From: Halicephalobus mephisto
Taxonomy: Eukaryota; Nematoda; Chromadorea; Rhabditida; Panagrolaimidae
Direction: 5' to 3'
Assembly: GCA_009193035.1 (NCBI GenBank)
Contig: SWDT01000033.1
Location: 248,001 to 312,000, forward strand
Length of the DNA stretch: 64,000 nt
How positions within the stretch are numbered: the first letter of the stretch is position 1; the number at the start of each line of letters is the position of its first letter. The position numbers and the translations under genes are program-made. The notes under the pieces were generated by a model, which saw only the letters and a program-made list of their open reading frames with translations, made no database searches and was not told the DNA's origin. Positions 33,884 to 50,270 of this stretch are shown piece by piece.

Positions 33884-33889
33884 GAATAA
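33884..33889 (+). terminator. Polyadenylation signal between operon genes
   Basis: AATAAA lies about 15 bp after the INO80-N-like stop and about 100 bp before the let-502 acceptor, the spacing typical of nematode operons. Confidence 0.6.
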
Positions 33890-33973
33890 AAATTTTGTTA
33901 TTTTTACTCTTTTTGTAAATAAGCGCATTCGCTGAAATGTTTCTTGATTTTTAGATTTCTTATTTTACTCTGA

Positions 33974-33985
33974 TCTTGTTTTCAG
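33974..33985 (+). promoter_or_regulatory. Probable trans-splice acceptor of let-502
   Basis: TCTTGTTTTCAG ends 6 bases before the let-502 ATG, downstream of an AATAAA and a U-rich stretch. That arrangement predicts spliced-leader (SL2-type) addition to a downstream operon gene. Confidence 0.6.
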
Positions 33986-33991
33986 TTCGCA

Positions 33992-38155
<4,164 letters not shown>

Positions 38156-38469
38156 ATGATTGCAAGGAGTAATAAGTTAATATGACCCAGAAAATGCCAA
38201 ACGTTATTTTGCCTCGGAATCGCTTTTATGTTGTGCATTCCTCACTTGTTTCCACATATTCCAACTTGGAACTGATCCATATCTGTCTTGTATCTTACAG
38301 TTTTGAACATTATGTTTTTTGATTTACCGTCAATGTGAAATGAACCAAATTTTCAGGTGAAATTGTAGTTTCCCGAGGTCTCGCATTCAGAGAAAATAGG
38401 ACACGCCTCTTTCGGAATGTTGTTTGTCGGGCGTGTCGCGCAGTCGTCTTGTTGATTAGTTGAGAGGAG

Positions 38470-41058
38470 ATGGCTCCCGGAAACATGCAACTACCTTTGG
38501 CTCTTGTTTTTTGCTTTACTGTCGTTGTTTTGGCACAGGATCAACCTGTTTGTTCTCCTAATCAACTCTTCAATGGACAAATCTGTACTTGTGCCCCTGG
38601 GTAAGTTATTAACCTCGTTTCTAGAGGGGTTTTTTGGGATTTGGATATTTGAAATCCATATGGCTAAGTGGATTATGAAGAGTTTAAGTTGTTTGTGGTT
38701 TTTGTTTTTTTAATTAGAGGAAATTAAATAATTAGCGGTTCTTGATTTCTTGAATTCTAAAGATTCTGGAGAAGAGGATAGGATTCTTCGAGTGGAGTGA
38801 GATAAAAACAAAAGTGGACTGTTTATTATTTCCAGAATGACTGGTTTTTTGGAATTAAAGGAATATTCAGAAGTTATGATTTTTGAAGTTTTTATTCTGA
38901 CGAACTTGAGTTATTTCAAGTTTTCGTCTTGAGACAAATTTGATTTTTTCCAAGTTTTTAGGACACTCCCGATTTTTGATTTTTTCAAGTTTTCGTCTTG
39001 AGACTATTTTCTGATTTTTGATTTCTTTCAAGTTTTCGTTCCAAGACAATTTAATCCTTTAAGGTTTAATTTTTTACAAATTACTCATTTGTTATTTCAT
39101 AACCAACTAGTCTTGAAAATGAAAACACCCAATTTGCTAATTTAATTTCTGAAGATGACGTCAACTTTCCCAAAATTGGGAGTTTTTTGGAATAAAATTT
39201 TGATCTTAAATCCAGTCTCAAAATATGGGCCTTGAAAGAAAACAAAACCCGTCAATCAGAATCAGGAGGAATCGATTACGAATTTTTTGTTGAGGAGGGA
39301 AATCCGGTTGATCCTCTAAAAACGGCAATCAAGTTATGTTGTGTAATTTCAGTTCCAAAAAAGAACTATTTTACGTAATATCCAGAAATTACGACCTAAA
39401 TCCGGAAAATTTCCACTGACCGAGTTAGTTCATTTTTTCAAAGAAGACCTAAATAAAATTGGCCAAAAAAGTGAGTCCAAATATCCCAAACCGGTTTTCG
39501 TTTCAAGACTATGTCTGATTTAAACCAAAAATAATTTGTTTAAATTTCATACAAGAGAAATTTTTTGTTTTTTGTTTGCTGTTTTTTCACGCAATTTCAG
39601 TACAGGTAATTTAAAAAGTGAAATGGAGGGAGGAATGTTAAATTTGGGAACCGGTTACCTCTTGATGCTCCTTTTTTGTTTTCGGATTGCAGAAAACTAA
39701 TCGATCGATAACAAACAACGGTCTTTGGCTCAATCTACAGGATTCTGGAGACAATTTTATTAAAATTAAAATCCAAATTTCAATTAATTAAAATATTTAA
39801 AAAATCAAAGAAAAACTTCGAAATTTAATAAAGTTGAAAGTATATTTCGTAATTTTTTAGTTACTTCTCATCTGCCAACGAGGAATCGAGAGCCAGATGT
39901 GAGGATGAATGCGAAGAAGTAAGTTTAAATCCACCTTGTGTCTTGATTTGATGTTCATTTTTATCATTTATGAAATTAGATTCTTATTTTTTGTTTTTGC
40001 AGGTTTATTACTCCTGGTTTACCAAAGGAAAATGTGTTTCTGGATTGTTCGAGAGAGCCGGAGAAGATCAACAACCACCCTGTAACCTCCGATGCGGAAT
40101 GAGAGTCAGACTCTGGGCTGCTATCGCTGGAGTGGCCGTCATCGCTGCAGCCGTAGCCACTTTGATTTTCACGATTCCAATGTGCATCGCCACTTGCAGC
40201 AGTTGTCTCAACGCCAGAAAGGTCAGTTTCATCTAGAACGAGATTTTACACGTCAAACTATCATAAGAAACAAAAATAAGCTTTATTGTGAAATCATTTC
40301 CACAAAAAGTTTCAGAATCTTTGATTTCGAAAGTCGATTCTGAAACTTTTGAGATTCTGGAAAACTCCAGAAGCTTCCACTGAATTCCTAAAGTTTTTGG
40401 AATTTTCCAATAGATCCTAGAAAATCCGAGAAGTTGTGGCATTTTTGAAAGAATTTGAAATTCTTCTATTGAATTTCGAAAGATTCTAGAACCTTCCACT
40501 ATGTTATAAACCATTTCGAAGTTCCTATTGGATTCTCGGAACTTCAATTCTACTGAGTTCTAAAAACGTTTACGACATTTTTCTCAAATTATCTAATTTT
40601 TCGATCTTTGAAGTACTTTTAATTCTTTCATTTTTATCATTTTTGATCAGAAATTTGAATAATTACTTTCGATTCTCGAAAATTATTACAATCTGTCTCA
40701 ATTTTGGTTCAAGAAAGGTTAACCACGAAATGTCCTTGAAAACCATCGGCATGCCGCAGAACCGTCTTATTTTGTTACTTTTGTTTCTCGCTAAACGCGA
40801 CAATTTCGTGATAGAGATAGATTGCGGAAAATTCGGTCAGCCTATGCATTCCAAGGACCCAAACTGCAACGGAAACTAAACCGTTTCATATTTAGACTTG
40901 AATCAAGAAAAATTAAAGTGTAATTTTAGGCAAATAAGAACAGCAAGAGGATCTACAACGAGAACCAATCCGGAGTCGGAACTCTCAACAAAGAACAACA
41001 ACTCGCCGCCGTCTCCTACAATCCCTACAGCTACTGGCCTTACTACGGTCGTGCTTGA
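38470..41058 (+). CDS. Cysteine-rich single-pass type I membrane protein, unrecognised
   Basis: Four exons, 38470-38600, 39861-39918, 40003-40221 and 40930-41058, join in phase to 178 residues. The signal peptide (MAPGNMQLPLALVFCFTVVV, cut near AQD) precedes an extracellular part with about 10 cysteines (CSPNQLFNGQICTCAPGYF; CEDEC; CVSGLFERAG; CNLRCGM). One membrane helix follows (about 100-125, LWAAIAGVAVIAAAVATLIF), then a Cys-rich juxtamembrane stretch (CIATCSSCLNARK). The tyrosine-rich tail ends SYNPYSYWPYYGRA. The ectodomain has an EGF- or small disulphide-knot-like look but no clear family. The first intron (1.26 kb) contains a degenerate tandem repeat, the last a TTCnnGAA repeat cluster. 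Its ATG lies 315 bp after the let-502 stop; a TTTTCAG about 115 bp upstream leaves operon membership open. Confidence 0.7.
38910..39055. repeat. Degenerate tandem repeat in intron
   Basis: The block TTTCAAGTTTTCGTCTTGAG recurs about four times (near 38914, 38951 in altered form, 38983 and 39026), separated by GATTTTTGATTTTT-like sequence. It lies in the first intron of the Cys-rich membrane protein gene and looks like local duplication. Confidence 0.5.
40305..40575. repeat. TTCnnGAA-rich repeat in intron
   Basis: Blocks such as TTCTGGAAAACTCCAGAAGC and GATTCTAGAACCTTCC recur through this stretch in the third intron of the Cys-rich membrane protein gene, the same family as at 7.2, 18.1 and 59.9 kb. 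Confidence 0.55.
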
Positions 41059-42032
41059 TCAGCTTGCTTCAACCCCAAACCTTGCCAATGACATTCTCGA
41101 TGTAATAATTGGTAGAATCAGATTTAATAATGTTTAGTTTAATTTGTTAAGTGAGAAAACCCGCACTTACTGCCTCTCAAGTGATTTCATAAATAGAAAT
41201 TAAAAAATCATTTTTATGACAATTATCAATTCACATATTTATAATTATCATTGATATATCAATTTCATAAAGTTATTCTAGAAAAATTTTAATTCTAAAG
41301 AAGATCAAATTCGGGATGTTTCTTGACTGTACAGCATTCCTTTTCCTCTTCCGTAAAAGCTAGGTTATTCTTTCATTTTCATACCTGTTTTGTAGTTGGA
41401 TTAATTTAGCATGGCAGTTAAGTGTGAAAATAATTTAAAAACAATTTTAAAACCAACACGAGCAGAAGAGGAGCAAACGTCGCCAGGGAGCAACTGTCGT
41501 TTCTCTTGTATTTTCCTAAAAACTACCTTCCGATATTTAAATTTTCTAATTTTTGCAATGAAAGAATCTAAAACTCATTCTAGTACCATTTGACTCAGTC
41601 TATAATATGAGATAATTAATTTAGTTACTAATTATTCAGTTAAAAGATTTCGGAAATTGCGATCAGTAGGTGAAAAGTTTACTCAAGTGTTAAATCAATT
41701 CCCCACTTGGTAATGGAAAAACCAGAATTTTGAAGTTTAGGATGAAAAAAATAAAAATAATATCTGTAACAACTGTTAAAGTTTTTATTTTTGATGATTT
41801 ACAAATTGGTAATTTTCAACTTTTCTCCTGATTACTTTAACGATTACCGAAATGACTTTAATTCGTTCAAAAGTACATAAATTTTGAAATAAACTGCTTC
41901 CGTTTTTTCATAAAACCATAAAAGTTCGGTTGTACAAAACCTAGTGAAAAGAGCAAATCGATATATGGCGCTTATCGGAAAACAAAAATGATTTTCAGCT
42001 TTTCTATTTCGAGAAAACTTATTCCTTGACCA
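41059..42032. other. Intergenic stretch
   Basis: This AT-rich interval separates two plus-strand genes. I see no gene or family repeat; the 60-codon frame at 41411 looks random. Confidence 0.4.
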
Positions 42033-43109
42033 ATGCCCAAGAAAATCAACAAATCAATACTTTTATTTTCTATATTATTAATTTCCATCGTTTATTTGCT
42101 GCTATTCAATGATCTCAAAAGTTCTGATTCGAGAGTTTTTCGTTCAAAATTCAGACATGCAGACAACGTTACGAGTTATTTCGTTTCACAAATAGCGGTT
42201 TTTTCTACAAAAAATGAAAATCCGAGCAATTTGAAAATCGAGGATTTGGCATTGGTTACAGCGTTTAATTTCAATGAAATCGACAGAATTTCGTAAGTAA
42301 AAATTGATTTTTTTGAAAATGCTTTTTTAGAAAATGGTGTTTATTATTATCAAATTACGACGAAATCACTCAGAAATTCATCAAAGTTGTTGCTTATTTA
42401 CTCGATAAAGATGAAAATAAGACACTAAAAGTAAAATTAGAAAAAGAATGTCCATTTTTGAAAATTGTAAACTTCAATTTCGAAAAATATCCGTTTTTCG
42501 TCAGGAATCAGGACGAGCAGAGATGGAAGCCGCTGATTTTAGCCCAAGTACTGACGGAAAATCGAGCTGCTTTGTGGTTTAATCCCGGGATTATCTTCAG
42601 GAAAAATAAAGAAACATTCAAAGTACGAGTACATTTTGATAATTAATAATTACTCATTTTAGGATCTGCTCAAAAGTATGGAATCTTATTACTACACTTG
42701 TGGATTCAGAGTGTTCTCCACAACAAACAAGTCTTTATCTTCCTCGATCCACCCACAAATGAAAAAGCATTTTCTTATTGACAAATCTATTCTGGAGCTT
42801 AATATGATATCTTCAGCTTCATTCCTCGTCGTCAGATCGCTTCCGTCGTTGACAGTACTGGAAGACATGGTTAGATGTTCTCTGACCCGATCTTGCATGG
42901 AGTCTTCAAATTTAAAAGAAGTTAATTCTTCTCAAATAATCAGTTCCAAAAACTACCTCAGAAACGACGATTCTCTTTTGTCTCTTACTTTAGCTCAATG
43001 TAGTACCTCCTTGGGAAATTACCTAGGACCTTCAGAATCCATAGTAATCGACGAAGAAAAAGAATACGATTGGAAGAAACTAAAACGACAATTCCCCGTC
43101 ATAGACTAG
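42033..43109 (+). CDS. Type II membrane protein, DUF1647-like (putative Golgi glycosyltransferase-type)
   Basis: Three exons, 42033-42292, 42331-42622 and 42663-43109, give 332 residues. A short basic N-terminus (MPKKINKS) precedes one membrane helix (about 8-25, ILLFSILLISIVYLLLF), the topology of Golgi enzymes. The lumenal part contains DLALVTAFNFNEI, KIVNFNFEKYP and the block RWKPLILAQVLTENRAALWF. These match the order of conserved blocks in the nematode-expanded DUF1647 family, where the last block usually reads 'RWKPLIIAE..W.D'. Here the usual acidic residue after the tryptophan is replaced (LWFNPGIIF), so any metal- or sugar-binding function is doubtful. Possible N-glycosylation sites (NVTS, NKSL, NSSQ) agree with a lumenal location. 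AATAAA follows at 43165. Confidence 0.6.
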
Positions 43110-43164
43110 ATCGAAAGTCCATAGCTTTACGTGTATTATTTTTGATTTTCTTATTTCTCATGAA

Positions 43165-43170
43165 AATAAA
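43165..43170 (+). terminator. Polyadenylation signal of DUF1647-like gene
   Basis: AATAAA lies 55 bp after the stop, within the 164-bp tail-to-tail gap with the LENG1 homologue. Confidence 0.5.
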
Positions 43171-43273
43171 ATTTCCAAAATTACACTAGAATATAAATTA
43201 CGAAATCCTTCTACTCGTTATTTTATTCCTTGAGTCACTTCAAGTACAAACTCAGTAAGATCAACATATGAGA

Positions 43274-44075
43274 TCACTTCTTAAATCTATTTTGTTTTGC
43301 AAACATAGGATTGAACTGATTATTGTAAGCTTGTTCTTGTTCTCGTTTCCTTGCCGTTTCTCTCGCTGCCTTTACCTCCGGATGTAGGAGGTCAAATTCC
43401 CTCATTTTTTCCATTTTTTCTCTTTCCAGTCTCTCCTGTCTCAATTTCGCAAGTTTAGCTTTCTTCTTTGCTTCATAATCAGAATCCTCAGAAGACAGAG
43501 AAGAAGATCTACGACGACGTTTCTTCTTTTTTTCTTTTTTCTTCTTCGATTTTTCTTCCTTTTCTTTTTTCTTCTTGTCCTCACTAGTTCCAGGTTTCTG
43601 TTTGTCCAAATAAGGCCTATCAATCTCCCTCTCATACCACGGTTTGTCAGGAGGATCACCAAATTTAATTTTAATTCCTAAAATCCCGAAATTAATAACA
43701 TTCACAATAATCCCAAAACTTGCCCAATTTATGTTCCCGATCATCTAACTCCTTTTTCTTCTCTTTCTCAGCTTCTTTATTCGTGAGTTCATGATTCCTT
43801 AACCTCTCATCGCTAGCAAACAAATTAACATGACTTTTCCCATCTTCTCCAAGTTCCGGTTTTCCAGCCGAAACAAACTTGACCATTCCATCTTCTTCAT
43901 TACCATCCTTACTAGATTCCGCTCTAAGTCTCCTAATCCTATCCTCATTCTCAGCTATTCTGATTCTTTCCTGTCTCTCGGCTTCTTCCTCAGCTGCTTT
44001 CGCTTCATCCCTCCGAACTCTCGCCATATTCTCCTTCGTCCGAACATGCCATCTTTTTTTCGGCAAAATATTCAT
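43274..44075 (-). CDS. LENG1 homologue (leukocyte receptor cluster member 1-like nuclear protein)
   Basis: Two exons, 44075-43724 and 43677-43274, give 251 residues. The N-terminus MNILPKKRWHVRTKENMARV matches the strongly conserved LENG1 start (the CIR_N-type domain of splicing-associated proteins). A long charged helix rich in Arg/Glu follows. Further features are a PWYEREIDRPY block, a Lys/Arg-rich basic run and a C-terminal YNNQFNPMFAKQNRF, matching the family's 'YNSQFNP' end. Proteins of this type are nuclear and linked to the spliceosome. The single intron starts with GC (TTGG|GCAAGT) and ends in TTTTAG; the join restores LGIKIKFGD, so it is a GC-AG intron. The gene lies 262 bp downstream of the RalGAP alpha stop on the same strand. 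Confidence 0.85.
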
Positions 44076-44337
44076 CCAAAAACAAATCACTAAACTTATA
44101 AATTCTCTTGAAAAGTATTTTATCGATTTCAACAACTTTATTTTCAAATATTCTCAAATATAATTTATTCTTCGTTCCTTTCATTGATATGGTTCGTTGT
44201 TGCTGATCATCCCAATAAATTGTACAAAAATATAAGTGAATTTTTTTGGGTAAGTGAATAGGATCAAGGCACTTTGCAAATTCACATCACATAATTAAAA
44301 AAATTTAAAAATAATCATACTTCCCGAAAATTATGTC

Positions 44338-47300
44338 TCAAGATCTCATATAAGGAACATAAAGTTGAGTAATAGCTTCAGCCATGGGCATTTCAGCTAG
44401 ATGACTTCTAGCTTGTTCAAAAACTTTTTCTCGAAGTTTGTTCGGTCTATCACATTCCTGTTGAGTTAGTCTGTACGCTCTACTTGCATTGATCACGGTG
44501 TCTCTTACAAGACTCGCTATCTGTTTCGTATGAATGTAAACTCCATCGAACAATGGACCAAATTCAAGAAGGGGATTTTGAGTCTCAACATGGACTCTAA
44601 TAAGAACCGGGGAAACTGGATAAAGGACAATCAGAACGTCACAGAATCTGGTTGCAATCATTTCTCTTCTGTAACCTCGTTTAGGATTCTCACACCAAAC
44701 AACGTGAACTTCGTCATTCCCGATGTGTTTCATTTTAGCATTAGCATCACCTAGAACACCACTGATATATGGTTCTTTCCAAAAAAAACCCACCCGCTAT
44801 CATAGTTGAAACATGATAAATCAATTCTGTATCAGCTGTAGCATAATAAGGAGCCGTTTGTCCCGATGGAAGACCTCCAGCATATCCAAGATGATTCGGT
44901 CCAATAGTCACTGGCCATCCAAGACCTTCAACAAAGTAATTAAAGTGACTCGATCCAGACGAATTTGAAAGAATAGAATTCTTATCTTCTTGACCATCTC
45001 CAACATAAATCACAGCTACCTTGTGAACTTCTCTCGAAAAAGTAGAGTCCAAATGACGTAATTCCCTTGGAAATTGAGCAGGAGCAGAATGAACTAATTT
45101 CAACATCTGGAAATCAGCAGCAAACTTTCTCCAACTTCTCATTGGATTAAATTCAGGTTCTCTCTCCTTATTTATTTCTCCATTAATCTTAACTGGCTTT
45201 CTATTTGCTCTCCTGATAAAAGCCAACATATCCATAGTAGCTTGAGCTTGTGCAGATCTTTCTGTCGCTGACATAGCTGTATTAAAAGAAGGCAGATCTT
45301 GGAATGGATCAATAAGTTCCTTCTGAACAAACTGAGATGGTTTTCTTTGATTCTTTTTTCTACATTCTTCAAATTGAGCATGACTTCTAGAAGCCAACGA
45401 TTTCAACCAGTTATTTCCATGACAAGGTGTTGTTGAAAGACCAGATTCTCTTTTTATCGACCATCCATGTCTTCCAACAACTGTCCTTGTCGTCATATTC
45501 ACTGAACTCTCCATTGCTTTCAATGCTGGAGGTTTTTGAAAACTAAAAACTCAATTTCAATATTAAAAAACTAAAAAATATCTACCTAATCAATCCTCCC
45601 GGAGTTTTTATAAATACTGTCGATTTCAAATAAGCTTTCAACTGTTCCTGATCCATCGCTGACAACGGTCTTTCAATAGAATTCCATTGAGTAATCTGGA
45701 ATCCCGGCAAAGGATATTGCATTGCCAAAGTCACTAATAACCCTTCCAAAAAAACATCAGATTCCTGATTGAATAATTTCAATAAAAATTTCCATGATTT
45801 CGGTTTTTCTCCAATAGCCAAAGAACATAGTTGCCATTTCAAATCATTAAAAACTTTCGCATCTTTAGGCGATTGACAACTAATTTCCAAAGCTTCTACC
45901 AATCTCTTTTGAAATCCCAATCTAATCGAAGACATCAGATTAGAACAAAGAATCGGCATTAATTGACTTGCTGAATGGGGATGTGTAGATGTAACTCTCA
46001 AAAGATTATCAAACAACTGAGCATCTCCTCTTTCCAGAATCAAAATCGAAAGAGCATTCACACATAACGTCAAAGAAGGAATATCTATTTCAATTTGACG
46101 ATTTGCAAGAATTTCTAGGAGGATTTTCTCGGCTTCCGGATGATCCAAAGCCAACAAAGCTGCTACTCTTACTGCTTTACTTGACAATTCCGAATTTCTT
46201 ACCAAACGCTGTAAACCCAATCAAAATTAACAAAAATCAACTTCTAATACGTCCTACCTGTAAAGCTTCAATCGTAGGATTAGCCAATATCGCTGAATCT
46301 TCAATTCCCATTGCTGGTAACTGTTCCAAAACAATTGGGCTTACATCTGCTTTCAAACAATCTATAACATGCCAAAGAATTTGAGCTCTTTGATCTGATG
46401 GAGGATCCGCTTTGATCAATACCGAACAAAGTGCTGGAATAGCGTGGGGTTGTTGTGCCACGTTCAATCTCAATAATTTCTCCGCTAACCAATGAACCAA
46501 TTTTTGTGCACATCCTATTCCCAAAAGCGTATCAATAGTCCTAGAAATTGTTTGAACAGCTTGTTGAGAATGTTGTGGATCTGCTGGATCAACCAAATTT
46601 ACTATTCTCGTCCATACTCGAAGCCAATTAATCGTATTTCCCGTCGACTAAAAATTCAGATAAATATATTCAAAAAATAAAATTATTTCAAAATTTTCAA
46701 ATACACCTGTCTTCAAAAAACGAACCTGAACAACAGACTGCATCTCTTTATCGCTTCCACCAGTGCTTTGTTCAATAATTGTCTCTTCATCCGACGTTCC
46801 ATATATATTATTATTATTGTTCCCATTCCCACTACTTGTATCACTCGATTTATCACTTCTTGAACTTGCTAATCTTCTTCCATGTCCTTCAAGCGGTGGA
46901 TTTACAACATTATCATCTTTCTCATGAATATCAATTGCAAACAAATTCAAAATTAGTGCTCTTGTGACATTATCTACAACTTTCGACCATTGTTGAATCA
47001 TTTGTTGCCAAATACCATTTTTAAAGACTAGCCAAATATCATCCCACATCTTATCATCAACATCTATTTCTCTGATTGCTCGAATAAACACACAAATAGA
47101 AAGTAATGTATTCGTAAATCCTCCTGCTGTAGCTCTTCCAAAAGCATCTGATCGACTACAGCACAATGTAACAGCTTCGGTAATTCTTTTGATCAACTCA
47201 CTCCAAACTCTTTTTGATAACGGTCTCGGAAGTGAATGACAACTTGGATTAGCTAGGTCTCTCGTAATCTGGAGAATTGCATGAGTAACACTCACAGCAG

Positions 47301-48638
47301 CAGAGAGTCTATCTCCACTAGATGCCAAGTAAGGGCTTTGGAAGAATCCCGTGAAAATATGAATAAGTAACAAAGATGAGGCTTCCGGGGTCACTGCATT
47401 CGACTCCACAAATGGAGGAAATTCCAATTGAAGAATCCAATTTCTAATGACAAAAAGAACTTTGTGAATAACATTCGAACAAGCCAAAGGCAATTGCATA
47501 GATTCTCTCATCAGAGTTAGAAGAGTGTTGATTGCCTTCTGAGATGAAAACAATGCTTGTCTACAATTACCAATCATTAACAATCAAAATGTTCACATGA
47601 GTACTCTTACCTAAAAACAAGCAATCCCGGAGCTGGGTTCTCAATCATACTAGAAGCAGCAATGTTCGTCATCCACCTAATTAACCAATATCTCGCAATA
47701 ACCACCGGATCCGCTGTATCCATCATTTCTCCAAGTTCTTCACTTCCTTCCCAACCTTCAAAAACATCAACCCCATTTTCCTCCATGTCCGGAAATACCT
47801 GGTAAATGTAGAGGACAATAACTCTATCAAGAAGGAATTTCGCACAATCCAATTGTTTCGACTCATCATTCCATTCAATCTTCACAGTTTCTCGATGGAT
47901 ATATTCGAGAAATTTATCAAGATAGACCTGCAATAACTGAGCTCTTTCCCTTATTGATGCTTGTCCATTAGCTTGAGTATTCAACAAAATTGGAGTTTTC
48001 CTGATCGGACCAGGATTGAAGCCAGGGACATCTGTTCTTCCATTGGTCTTCCTAAGTCCATAATAACTTTCGCAATAATCTTGAAGAACTCGTTCTGTTA
48101 CACTTCCATCATGCAGGGGGAAATAAGGAAGAAGACATTGGAATACTCGATCTAGATCTCGATTGGTGTTGTTGAACGCTGCTAGAGATTGATACCAAAG
48201 GATGAACAATCGAATTCCAATCTTCCTCACTGCTACTAGATTAGACGGTAGTAGAGCTCTTTTTAAAATACTTTCAATTGCATTCCTCTGCCACCCTGAA
48301 AGAAATCCATATACAGTCACTTCAGAAAACTATAACAACTCACCTTTACCAACGAGTTCTGGAGCTAAACATAATATCTGTTCCAACGTAGTCAAAGCTA
48401 ATTCAACGTCAGTAACATTAGATCCATCGACAGCACTTTCTGCTTGGAGTAACAACGCATCAACAAGATGAAAAGTTTCAAAAGAATATTCATCTACCAA
48501 TTGTCTCTTCTCCTGAACACATAGATTCTCCAAAGCTAGTTTAAAGTGCTTAGCTCTTGATGACGGATCTCTGTTTAAGTCGCTGAATCTCTGAAGACTA
48601 GTCTGAACATCTGAAGCCTTGGGTTTTCTCGCGAACAT
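44338..48638 (-). CDS. Ral GTPase-activating protein, alpha subunit (RalGAP alpha)
   Basis: RalGAP alpha, with RalGAP beta, switches off Ral GTPases and so restrains TOR complex 1 and exocyst signalling. Seven exons, 48638-48344, 48295-47611, 47560-46726, 46647-46258, 46208-45586, 45542-44794 and 44750-44338, give 1329 residues. The start MFARKPKASDV lines up with the vertebrate start; an in-frame Met at 48725 would add 29 residues. A long helical-repeat body follows. The C-terminal Rap/RalGAP domain has RELRHLDSTFSREVHKVAVI, YVGDGQEDKNSIL, FVEGLGWPV and the catalytic block HIGNDEVHVVW, with the Asn expected to act as the 'asparagine thumb', then FGPLFDG. The protein is shorter than the vertebrate one (about 2000), with less linker sequence. 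It lies about 260 bp downstream of mlst-8 on the same strand. C. elegans relatives are named hgap, but I cannot fix the number. Confidence 0.92.
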
Positions 48639-48896
48639 TGTCAGCCGCCGTTCGGCTTTTTTGGCAGTGACAACCCGAGAAAACTTTCTCGATGGATCTG
48701 TTGCTGAATCTGTCGATTTCTTCATTACCAATAAAACAAATATCAAAGATAAGAAAGAGGAAAACAACCTCTTAAATTTCAATCTCTCTCACAACAGAAT
48801 GTTTATCAATTATTCTACATTTCTTTTTCTAAATTTTTTCATACCCGTTGAAATTTTCGGAGGAATGATGAATGTGCAAATGACTCATTACAAAAA

Positions 48897-50270
48897 CTAA
48901 GGAATATTTCCATTGTCATAAAGAGCCATGGCTGTGATTCCTTTCATGTGCCCTGCAAACTTGGCTGTTGCGCCATTTTTAATAGAGCTGAGATCAAAGC
49001 TCCTGGCAGCACCGTCGCTTCCTGCAGTGAATAAAGTTCTTGAGCTCTTGCTGAAAGCAAGACCCCAGATCCACTTCATATTAATCTGTCCGTTGTCGTC
49101 GAAATCTTGGACATTTTCTCTCAAAGGTAGAGAGTTCTTACTTGACACCTAAAAATTAATTCCAGATATGAAACTCATATATCAACTCACGTCGAGATCC
49201 CAAATCTTGGGTGTGTCATCTCCCGCACTGGTAGCTAGCATTTTTCCGTCGTGGGAAAATTTACACTTTAATCCGTATAAAGCATGAGGCTTGAACTTGA
49301 CTACAGGAGTCGTTCGGTGATCTGCCTGGATATGAGTTGGACTAGGAGCGGGACCAAACGCCTTGAGCTCAGTTTCGTCGTAACTATTTCCCTCATTCAG
49401 CATTGACTCTTGGAGATTGTTGTAAAGAAAACACGAGCCTTTGTTGGTGATGGCCGCGACTTGTTTTCCGTCCTGATCAATATCTAGATCAACGATGAAC
49501 TCTGTGTAGTTGAGTTCCGTCATGAGGGAGTCGTCGCGGTTCGTTCGAATGTCCCAAATGTAGATCCCGCCAGTAGAATCAGCAACGAGCAATTCCCTCT
49601 GGTTCGGATGCAAAACAATTGAATTCACACTCGATTGAAGCTGCAAATGATCGTTTTCAATACAAATGAGACCAAGAACAAATCAAGTTCGAAAAACAAT
49701 AAAACTTGTTGGTAGAAATAAAAGCAAACCTGTAAAATTCTTTGGCACATCACAGTACTCGCTCGAAGATCCCAAACTTTGGCTGTACTCTCTTCTCCAC
49801 CAGTGTACATCCAGGTTCCTTCTCTGTTGAACCCGATGGTGGAAACATTGCGTTCATGGACGTTGAAGACGTGTAACGGCTGAGTCAGATGATTCATATC
49901 GTAGAGTCTCATCCATTGGTATCCTCCAAGAACCATTTGCAAATGCTGATCTCCCATCGAAGACAAGGAAATACAATTGACTTGGCTTTCCTGAAAAATA
50001 AATACCAGATCAGACCACAGAAATGAAGATGGGGGCAATGTTTATATATGAAAGCTTAACAGAAATCAATTATTAATAGTTCCATGTAAATTTCATATAT
50101 CAAACTCATCAGGAAGTGAATAAAAAACAAAGAGTAGTTTAGAATGAATCAACTCGAATCCAACTCACCTTAATGACGGGAATACTATCTACCTGCCGGT
50201 GATCAAGAGGATCCCAAACTCGGACCGATTCATCGTGGGCAGCTGTCACCAAAACGGAACGAGGACCCAT
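48897..50270 (-). CDS. mlst-8: LST8, WD40 subunit of TOR complexes 1 and 2
   Basis: LST8 stabilises the TOR kinase domain in both TOR complexes. Four exons, 50270-50169, 49990-49730, 49640-49191 and 49148-48897, give 354 residues, slightly longer than the usual 315-330. Seven WD40 repeats are visible, beginning SVLVTAAHDESVRVWDP; others include GGYQWMRLYDM, TGGEESTAKVWDLRA, VADSTGGIYIWDIRTN, ATSAGDDTPKIWDLD and TAGSDGAARSFDLSS. The C-terminus (GHMKGITAMALYDN) closes the propeller. A small insertion rich in polar residues (ESMLNEGNSYDETELKAF) lies between repeats. The intron-exon phases are all 0. The RalGAP alpha gene follows directly downstream. Confidence 0.93.
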
